Shown: positions 32,044 to 37,533 of the stretch, in pieces | How positions within the stretch are numbered: position 1 is the stretch's first letter | Layout: each line of letters starts with the position of its first letter | Source: Bacteroidia bacterium | Lineage (GTDB): Bacteria > Bacteroidota > Bacteroidia > Chitinophagales > Saprospiraceae | Reading direction: 5' to 3' | Length of the DNA stretch: 37,533 nucleotides | NCBI GenBank assembly: GCA_030430845.1 | Contig: JAUIKE010000075.1 | Coordinates: forward strand, 1-37,533 | Notes under the pieces: model-generated | What the model was told of the DNA's origin: nothing | The model's input: only the letters and a program-made list of their open reading frames with translations | Databases searched by the model: none | Translations under genes and position numbers: made by a program

Positions 32044-33675
32044 ATGTTCCGTCTGATAAAAAACGGGGAAGAACTCATTTTTTACGGCCGTTTTGAAAAT
32101 ACCAACCCTAATGATTATACCTTTTACCAATGGAACTGCCGCTTAGGAACCGGGGAAAGAGACCCCTTTATTGACGTGGAGGCTAAGCCGAAGATGGAGC
32201 CCTTGGTTTTTGCATATCGGCTTATTTTAGACATATTTAATCCGGAAGGATATGGTGCAGAATTTAGGAGTGAAACAGCAGCAGCAGCTCACTCATCCTT
32301 TGACCTGATCGGATTTATACCGGTATTCGGCGATGTAACAGATTTTGCGAATGCCGGATTATATATTTTGGAAGGAGAATTTAAGGAAGCTGGTATTTCG
32401 GTAATCTGTGCTGTTTTACCCTTGGTTGGTGACTTTTTATTTAAAGGCACGCGCTTATACAAAAAGGCCTCTCATATAAAACAAAGTCTGGAAGGGGATG
32501 ATTATTACAAAGTCAAGTCCATCTACAGAAGACCTTGCACAATAGGTTTCACTTCAGGGGGCATACCGGAATTCTCCCCTTATTTGTTAAGCTCCCATTT
32601 TCTTCCATTGAATTTTAACGATTGTGACGGCCCAGAGCATCTTATCGAAAGAGTAAAAAAGGTTGCTGAAATTGGTAAAGGACAATTAGGCTTTAAAGAG
32701 GAGCAGATGGATCTTTTGACTACCTTTTTAATGCCTGATGCTGATGATAATACTAAGCTTCTAGAATTTCTGAATAATCAGAATGATCAACATATATATC
32801 GTTTTCTGAAAGTCTGGGACGCTTCCTATAAACGGCTGAACCAAAACATTCAGTCGTCAAGTGAAATCTTCGGCATTCAAAAGCCTTTCCTGGAATTCAT
32901 CACTGCTCCTGAGCGGCTGGATGATCATCTTGAAGCATTTGCTAAATATCCCGATCTGTTCAAAAGCTGGAAGCTGGCTACTGACCTGGGATTTGATGAG
33001 GCGAAAAAGGTGGAGCTATTTGCGGATTTGATTAGATTGGCTCCGGATGAGGAATTGGTGGAGGCTTTTGCAGGGCAGCCGGAGTTGGTTAGGGCTTGGG
33101 AGGTTTTGTCTAGTACTTCGATAAGAACCAGTACTTATTGGCTTGGAAGAATAAGTCGCTGGCAAGATGTAGGATTAAATTTTACTTTTGTTCAGCATGG
33201 AACTAAAGTTAAAGTATTTAGAGAGGCAGATGAGGTTGCAGAAATTGATGACGAATTACAGTATTTTAAAATTAATTTTAATGGGCTTGGTGGAGATATC
33301 TATTGCCCATTGGATCGAACTGTTACAGTAATCGGAAAATTCCATTCTAATGTTCCAAAACAAGGAACGTGGTATTTACTTCCTGATTTGAAGCTTTTTA
33401 AAATGGGAAATAATCCAGGCGGAATAAATTTATTGAATATTCCAGTTGGATTCACTTGGGAAAAGAATAGAATTTGGCTAACGGAAGCTACTCAACGTGG
33501 AGATTTGATAAGAATAATTTCTGATCCTGCTGATAATCATACTATATGGAAAAATGGAATTAATACAGGGAATTGGGCTGATAGAACTTGGACAGGAAAA
33601 GAGATATACGAACTAGAAAATGTACTGGATTATCACTTTGATCCTTCTATTTCAGCTTACATTCCTAACCAATAA
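32044..33675 (+). CDS. Polymorphic-toxin-like protein with unknown C-terminal toxin module
   Basis: A 543-residue protein without a signal peptide. Residues ~80-140 (FDLIGFIPVFGDVTDFANAG, then AGISVICAVLPLVGDFLFKG) resemble the hydrophobic pre-toxin segments of polymorphic toxins. Residues ~290-356 contain short repeats (AFAKYPDLFKSWKLA and AFAGQPELVRAWEVLS). The second recurs in the toxin at 35961. After residue ~358 the DNA becomes visibly more AT-rich and the sequence changes to a beta-rich domain ending in NRIWLTEATQRGDLIRIISD and TWTGKEIYELENVLDYHFDP; this would be the toxic module, of unknown activity. The frame is open upstream to 31963 without an ATG, so the N-terminus could be truncated. 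The next gene starts 5 nt downstream and is a likely immunity gene. Confidence 0.7.
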   Translation: MFRLIKNGEELIFYGRFENTNPNDYTFYQWNCRLGTGERDPFIDVEAKPKMEPLVFAYRLILDIFNPEGYGAEFRSETAAAAHSSFDLIGFIPVFGDVTDFANAGLYILEGEFKEAGISVICAVLPLVGDFLFKGTRLYKKASHIKQSLEGDDYYKVKSIYRRPCTIGFTSGGIPEFSPYLLSSHFLPLNFNDCDGPEHLIERVKKVAEIGKGQLGFKEEQMDLLTTFLMPDADDNTKLLEFLNNQNDQHIYRFLKVWDASYKRLNQNIQSSSEIFGIQKPFLEFITAPERLDDHLEAFAKYPDLFKSWKLATDLGFDEAKKVELFADLIRLAPDEELVEAFAGQPELVRAWEVLSSTSIRTSTYWLGRISRWQDVGLNFTFVQHGTKVKVFREADEVAEIDDELQYFKINFNGLGGDIYCPLDRTVTVIGKFHSNVPKQGTWYLLPDLKLFKMGNNPGGINLLNIPVGFTWEKNRIWLTEATQRGDLIRIISDPADNHTIWKNGINTGNWADRTWTGKEIYELENVLDYHFDPSISAYIPNQ

Positions 33676-33680
33676 AATTG

Positions 33681-34025
33681 ATGTATATGTTACAAGACAT
33701 AAAAGATAGAATAAAAAATGATTTTGAATTTGCAGATGCTATTGAAGTAGAAAAGATATTCAACCAGATAGCTTCTTTTGGAAGTAATACGGGAGTAGAT
33801 CAAGTTCTAAGAAGTATATTATATCTTTCTAATAGTGATTTAGCAAATGTGAAAAAATATTATTCTATGTATTGCGATGATCCTAGAGACGTGATAGGGG
33901 AAGCAGAAGAAAAAGCAGGAAATCCGGGTCACTGGTTTAGTATTCCATTTGATCAAATGGATGGCTTTTCTGGAAATCTATCAAAGGGAGAAGAAGATAA
34001 AAAGGAGGACAACTTGCCTTTTTAA
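33681..34025 (+). CDS. Small acidic protein, putative immunity protein
   Basis: A 114-residue protein starting at ATG 33681, 5 nt after the toxin-like gene; a second ATG two codons later is possible. It is acidic, mostly helical at the N-terminus (DIKDRIKNDFEFADAIEVEK, then IFNQIASFG, then VLRSILYLSNSDLANVKKYY), with a polar tail (KGEEDKKEDNLPF). I do not recognise the family. Tight spacing, small size and acidic charge behind a toxin-like C-terminus suggest a cognate immunity protein. AT-rich like its neighbours. Confidence 0.65.
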   Translation: MYMLQDIKDRIKNDFEFADAIEVEKIFNQIASFGSNTGVDQVLRSILYLSNSDLANVKKYYSMYCDDPRDVIGEAEEKAGNPGHWFSIPFDQMDGFSGNLSKGEEDKKEDNLPF

Positions 34026-34062
34026 ACTATTTTTTGAAGGGATATTTAAAATATTTTAATGG

Positions 34063-34545
34063 ATGATTCTTACAAAAAAACACGAGTTTGATTCAGTTGA
34101 AAACTTTGAAATTTTTGATGGAAGTGTCATTATAAATGATAATACCTGCTTAAGAAAAATATGTAGAGATGAGGAACACGTAATAGACAATACTAAGTTT
34201 TATTTCACCATTTTTAAGGATTTGATATTATCCCAAAATAAGAATGGAGGTCCGATTGGGATAATTATTTTGGGAGATGAAAATTCGCAACACCTCAGCA
34301 GACCAGACGGAAAAATCATAGAGTTTGAAGTTCCAAAATCTATTGACATACAAATGAAAGAAGCGGCAGTGCCGCAATATAAAGCAACTCAGAATTTACT
34401 AAACCAAAACGGTAATCCACCAAAAGTAGTAGATCCTACACAACCAGGAGATCCATTTGAGCTTTCATCGCATTGGCATCAATTAATAGAAAAAAATTAT
34501 ATCAGAGGTTCTGCAAAAATTATCAATTATTTATGGTCGATTTAA
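34063..34545 (+). CDS. Small protein, possible orphan toxin module
   Basis: A 160-residue protein of unknown family. The first half (HEFDSVENFEIFDGSVIIND) is beta-rich. The second half (GKIIEFEVPKSID, VPQYKATQNLLNQNGNPP, PTQPGDPFELSSHWHQLIEK, NYIRGSAKIINY) reads like a compact module found at the ends of polymorphic toxins, but I cannot name it. It has no signal peptide or pre-toxin domain, so if it is a toxin it is a displaced C-terminal cassette. The following gene starts inside its last codons, an arrangement typical of toxin-immunity pairs. Other roles, including immunity to the upstream toxin, remain possible. Confidence 0.55.
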   Translation: MILTKKHEFDSVENFEIFDGSVIINDNTCLRKICRDEEHVIDNTKFYFTIFKDLILSQNKNGGPIGIIILGDENSQHLSRPDGKIIEFEVPKSIDIQMKEAAVPQYKATQNLLNQNGNPPKVVDPTQPGDPFELSSHWHQLIEKNYIRGSAKIINYLWSI

Positions 34546-34937
34546 TAAATAATGATTCAACAGGAAATCTAATTGCTTTTATAAAAAAAGGAAAAGAAGA
34601 ATATTATTGTCTAGCTAAGATTGAATATTGGATTGGCGAATGGTGGAATGGATATGTTGACCTTAGTAAAGATTCATTGGAGGAACTATATTTTGAGTAT
34701 CTAAATCAATTCAAAATAGATTTTATAGAATTAAAAGACGCTTACAGTCAGTTAATTAAAACTGGCAATAAGTTTAAAATTGAGGGAAATAAACCAAGTC
34801 TATTTATTGACTTTGAACTTAAATTACTTGTATCTAATTTTTATGACCAATCTTTAGAGAATCGAGTAGCCGATAATTGGACAGGAAAGTACGGAGAGGT
34901 TCTCCAATATATTCCCGAAGAGTATAAATATTGGTGA
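34533..34937 (+). CDS. Small protein overlapping the previous gene, putative immunity protein
   Basis: A 134-residue protein from the ATG at 34533 (MVDLINNDSTGNLIAFIKKG), overlapping the previous stop by 13 nt. A longer frame from 34473 would double the overlap and is less likely. The sequence has mixed strands and helices with many Trp and Tyr (YWIGEWWNGYVDL, LFIDFELKLLVSNFYD) and ends NWTGKYGEVLQYIPEEYKYW. This beta-then-helix style with a Trp-rich end is common in bacterial immunity proteins. I do not recognise the family. The 115-nt gap to the next gene holds no obvious ORF. Confidence 0.6.
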   Translation: MVDLINNDSTGNLIAFIKKGKEEYYCLAKIEYWIGEWWNGYVDLSKDSLEELYFEYLNQFKIDFIELKDAYSQLIKTGNKFKIEGNKPSLFIDFELKLLVSNFYDQSLENRVADNWTGKYGEVLQYIPEEYKYW

Positions 34938-35052
34938 GTATTGGATCCAGTTTGATGAAAGAGACAGTTTTTCCCAACCTGGATTTTGATAATTAGAAGA
35001 GGAAAGAACCAATAATTGATAAAATCCTCGATTATGTAATTAAAAAAATAAA

Positions 35053-35901
35053 ATGTTAATAGAAATTGCTATTGGAGATACTTATGGTGTAGGATTTGAA
35101 TATAGAACTGAAAAGTTTGTAACTCAAAATAACCGTTTGGAAAAATATTTTCCTCATATGCGCTACCGGTCTTTATTTAAAAAATACTCTGATGATACTC
35201 AAATGTCCATTGCTATAGCCGAATTGATCTTAGATCATGGGGCGTGGCACAAAATATTGATTGCCGATTATTTTGTGAAAGTTTTTAAAAGAGATATTCG
35301 GCCAGGTTATTCATCAAGGCTATATAACGTGCTTATGAAGGTAAAGAATGGAAAAGAATTTTGTGAAAAAATAAAATCTGATAGTGATAGAAGCGGAGCG
35401 GCTATGCGTTCTGGACCAATAGGTTTATACCCAGATATTGATGAAGTGTTACAAAAAGCAGAATTACAGGCTAAAGTAACGCATGACACAGTAGGGGGTG
35501 TACAATCTGCTCAGGCTGCATCGCTTCTGGTCCATTTTTTTGCATATAATCATGGCCCAAAAGCCCATGTAGGAGAATATATAAAAGAAATTATTGGAGG
35601 TAATTGGAATGAACCCTGGTATGGAACAGTCGGTGAAAAAGGATCAATGAGTGTACGTGCAGCAATTACTTCAATAGCCAGAAATAATAAGATGACAACT
35701 CTTCTCAAGGACTGTATCTCATTTTCGGGCGATGTAGATACAGTTGCAAGCATTGCAGCCGGAGGAGCTTCATTTTGCCAGGAAATTGAAAATAATTTGC
35801 CTGAATGGATGTATGCCGAATTAGAAAATGAAAAATATGGAAAAGACTACATATTACAATTGGATAATAAACTACAAGATAAATTTAGCATAAAAAATTA
35901 A
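35053..35901 (+). CDS. ADP-ribosylglycohydrolase (ARH/DraG family)
   Basis: A 282-residue all-helical hydrolase that removes ADP-ribose from proteins or nucleic acids. The N-terminal IAIGDTYGVGFEY, metal-site motif YSDDTQMSIAIAE (D47, D48, T49), RSGAAMRSGPIGL, THDTVGGVQSAQAA and second metal-site motif SGDVDTVASIAAG (D227, D229, T230) are all present, so the enzyme should be active with two Mg2+ ions. Size is normal. It lies between two toxin-type genes, and ARH-family proteins act as immunity proteins against ADP-ribosylating effectors in other bacteria (for example Tri1 against Tre1). A similar role is inferred here; the matching ADP-ribosyltransferase was not recognised. Confidence 0.9.
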   Translation: MLIEIAIGDTYGVGFEYRTEKFVTQNNRLEKYFPHMRYRSLFKKYSDDTQMSIAIAELILDHGAWHKILIADYFVKVFKRDIRPGYSSRLYNVLMKVKNGKEFCEKIKSDSDRSGAAMRSGPIGLYPDIDEVLQKAELQAKVTHDTVGGVQSAQAASLLVHFFAYNHGPKAHVGEYIKEIIGGNWNEPWYGTVGEKGSMSVRAAITSIARNNKMTTLLKDCISFSGDVDTVASIAAGGASFCQEIENNLPEWMYAELENEKYGKDYILQLDNKLQDKFSIKN

Positions 35902-35960
35902 TATGATTATTCATTTTAAAAAGCTTTGATTTTTCCTGCAAATCATAACAATAAACTCCA

Positions 35961-36917
35961 ATGAAAACAAGCATCCATAAACCTCAGTTCAAAACCTTCC
36001 TGTTGCTGGGAATACTCTCCTTTCTCAGCACCGCAGCCCTGGCCACCATTGAGATTGCTGAAAGGACAGCCCCCGGTAGTATAGTGCAATGCGAGGGGCA
36101 TGTAAATGTTTGGCTCCAAAAGAGAGTTTCTTCCTCTTCTGTAACCTCAAATTTCTTTTTTCCCGGAGGTGCTTCCAAAAGCAAGCTCATCGAACGACCT
36201 GAGCTGGTGAATGTCTGGAAAACCGTCAAAGATATTGATGGTATTGACATGGCCGATCTATTAAAGAACAAGTTCCCGGACCCCAGCACCAGCGCAGGTT
36301 TTTACGATGCGTTTAAAGAGCAGTTTCTACAGCCCTCTTCAAATGGCCTGGAAAATGTTTTTGAAGTAGCGGATGTGAATAAGGTGGAGACTTTTTTGAA
36401 GGATATTGGAGGGCCTGATAATAGCTTGATGGATGCTTTTGTGGGGCAGCCTGGCTTGATGAGGGCGTGGGACGATTTAAGTGGATTTCCATCGACTGTG
36501 AGAAGGAGCATCCCAAATCTTACTCAACGAAATATTTTAAATAATTGGGCAGACAATATTATCAACGCCACTAATCAACAAAAAGGAAATTTTGGAGAAA
36601 TTGGTGCTGATCTTGATTTAAACATAAAGGGATATGAATCTTTACAACCAAGAATAGATGATATTAATTCTCCTGGACACAATGGTATTGATGGGGTGTA
36701 TATAAAAGACGGTCAATATTATATTGTTGAAGGAAAATATAGTGGTTCAGCAAACTTAAACCCAGCTAATCCATCAACTGGTTTGCCGAAACAGATGACC
36801 GATGAATGGATTTCTCAAAATAACTGGCAAAGATTAAACGAGGCTGTTGGAGAGAATATTTCAATTGATATCCAGATAAATGGCTATAGAAGAATTTTGG
36901 CAAAAACAGTAATTTAA
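35961..36917 (+). CDS. PoNe-type PD-(D/E)xK DNase toxin with pre-toxin domain
   Basis: A 318-residue protein with a signal peptide at ~1-29 (FLLLGILSFLSTAALA). Residues ~75-173 share repeats with the 32044 gene (LIERPELVNVWKTV and AFVGQPGLMRAWDDLS). From ~residue 180 the DNA becomes more AT-rich and encodes a nuclease: E213 in GNFGEIGADLDL, D244 in GIDGVY and E257-G-K259 in YIVEGKYSG give the PD-(D/E)xK pattern. The following KQMTDEWIS and the terminal INGYRRILAK match polymorphic nuclease effectors (PoNe). It should cut DNA in competing cells. The export route is unclear: the signal peptide would take it only to the periplasm, and no T9SS domain is seen. A PoNi-like immunity gene follows. 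Confidence 0.82.
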   Translation: MKTSIHKPQFKTFLLLGILSFLSTAALATIEIAERTAPGSIVQCEGHVNVWLQKRVSSSSVTSNFFFPGGASKSKLIERPELVNVWKTVKDIDGIDMADLLKNKFPDPSTSAGFYDAFKEQFLQPSSNGLENVFEVADVNKVETFLKDIGGPDNSLMDAFVGQPGLMRAWDDLSGFPSTVRRSIPNLTQRNILNNWADNIINATNQQKGNFGEIGADLDLNIKGYESLQPRIDDINSPGHNGIDGVYIKDGQYYIVEGKYSGSANLNPANPSTGLPKQMTDEWISQNNWQRLNEAVGENISIDIQINGYRRILAKTVI

Positions 36918-36973
36918 AAAAAAATGAATATTTCAACTCCTACATCGAAACTGGGGAAGAGAATATTAAAAAA

Positions 36974-37533
36974 ATGGAAAGGGCTATAGAATCGGAGACT
37001 ATCAAGTCTGAAAGAATTGATATAGTGAAAAAAAGTATTGGAGGAAAAAAATTAAGACTAATCATTGGTAAATATACAGCGGGTTACCCTATTGAAAACC
37101 TGAGGAAGGAGTATTTAGAATTACTAAGGGATTTTGAAAAATATTGGCCTCCTTCGCAGGTATTCTTTAAACATGAAGGCACTTCACTTAATCAATATTT
37201 AGATTACGATGACTTCCTATGGATGTTATCCTTGGGATTTTTATTTAAAATTGACATTCAGGATTTTCTCATATTAGTCAATATTATTGATAGGGATGAA
37301 GTAAAAGATTTTTTGTTTGAGTTCATCATAAGAGCAAAAGTTCCTGAGCGAAAAGAGATCGAAAAAGAAAGCTATGAATATGGTTGGGAGTTATACTCCA
37401 GTTTGAAAAAAGCCATATTGATCAAAGTCGATGAACAATCCATTTCCCTTATAAAAAAACATTTAACAGAAGAATGGGAAAAAGACCATCAAGAATTATT
37501 GAAATCGCATAGCAGTAAACACGTAATATATTA
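36974..37533 (+). CDS. PoNi-like (DUF1910/DUF1911) immunity protein, 3' end outside window and start uncertain
   Basis: An open frame runs to the window edge. The recognisable sequence (KYTAGYPIENLRKEYLELLR, then NQYLDYDDFLWMLSLGFLFK, then DFLFEFIIRAKVPERKE) fits PoNi proteins, the cognate immunity family of PoNe DNases, and the gene lies directly after the toxin. The family-like N-terminal helix EYFNSYIETGEENIKK is encoded in the same frame from 36926, but the only nearby ATG (36924) is in another frame and stops after 21 codons. The ATG at 36974 is used here as the first in-frame start and would lose that helix. A one-base loss just after 36924 would explain this. Confidence 0.72.
   Translation, partial: MERAIESETIKSERIDIVKKSIGGKKLRLIIGKYTAGYPIENLRKEYLELLRDFEKYWPPSQVFFKHEGTSLNQYLDYDDFLWMLSLGFLFKIDIQDFLILVNIIDRDEVKDFLFEFIIRAKVPERKEIEKESYEYGWELYSSLKKAILIKVDEQSISLIKKHLTEEWEKDHQELLKSHSSKHVIY

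Noticed and set aside
31878..32130. Short minus-strand frames between the TPR lipoprotein and the toxin array
   Set aside because: They read through the dispersed repeat and the start of the toxin gene, with no domain or start signal.
36968..36974. Programmed -1 frameshifting as the normal way to make the PoNi-like protein
   Set aside because: The slippery A7 site fits, but the family-like N-terminal residues lie in the PoNi frame upstream of the slip site, so a simple indel near the start codon is more likely. Kept only as a side note in the finding.

Overview
The window looks like a chromosome segment from a member of the Bacteroidota, most likely a Saprospiria/Lewinella-like marine or sludge bacterium. 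The taxon is inferred from gene content. Support comes from type IX secretion (T9SS) markers (porX, a T9SS C-terminal sorting domain on a xylanase, a gliding-type C-terminal domain on a LamG protein), Bacteroidota-style TAnnTTTG promoter boxes, a hybrid histidine kinase/AraC regulator, a sigma factor/anti-sigma pair, a purH-coaX-OMP-TPR gene cluster, and the near absence of strong Shine-Dalgarno sequences. No tRNA, rRNA, CRISPR array or complete insertion sequence was seen.

Layout. 1-2415: the 3' end of a glycogen branching enzyme faces a vWA-domain exported protein across a bidirectional terminator. 2416-3911: a thioesterase gene sits between two repeat-rich intergenic stretches; the second holds a ~370-bp MITE-like element with 22-bp inverted ends and a LacI-type palindrome. 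3912-10159: a xylan-degradation module, made of a CE15-like glucuronoyl esterase lipoprotein, a T9SS-exported GH10 xylanase and a hybrid two-component regulator whose membrane-sensor part is split by a frameshift. 10357-13147: an ECF sigma factor with an overlapping anti-sigma/TonB-like fusion gene, convergent with a second ECF sigma factor-MarR operon. 13363-20548: a TonB-type outer-membrane receptor, a short-chain dehydrogenase, two LamG proteins flanking ybaB, and a Na+/Ca2+ antiporter. 20860-31825: housekeeping genes tatC, porX, an HD hydrolase, purH, coaX, an outer-membrane protein and two tandem paralogous TPR proteins.

32044-37533 is different in character. It is an AT-rich accessory region that reads as a polymorphic toxin-immunity array. 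Two proteins share a pre-toxin motif (AF-x-GQP-x-L-x-RAW-x-x-LS) followed by unrelated C-terminal domains. One of these is a PD-(D/E)xK DNase of the PoNe type followed by a PoNi-like (DUF1910/DUF1911) immunity gene that runs off the window and seems to have a disrupted start. Between them lie a small putative immunity gene, a second overlapping toxin-like/immunity-like pair, and an ADP-ribosylglycohydrolase that may protect against an ADP-ribosylating toxin.

A second pattern is regulatory. Three unrelated genes (ECF sigma factor, tatC, porX) have a perfect 17-23 bp stem-loop whose arm ends exactly 16 nt before the start codon. A fourth gene (antiporter) has one just downstream of its predicted promoter. 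These look like 5'-UTR elements rather than terminators of upstream genes. All functional calls come from reading motifs by eye; no database search was run.
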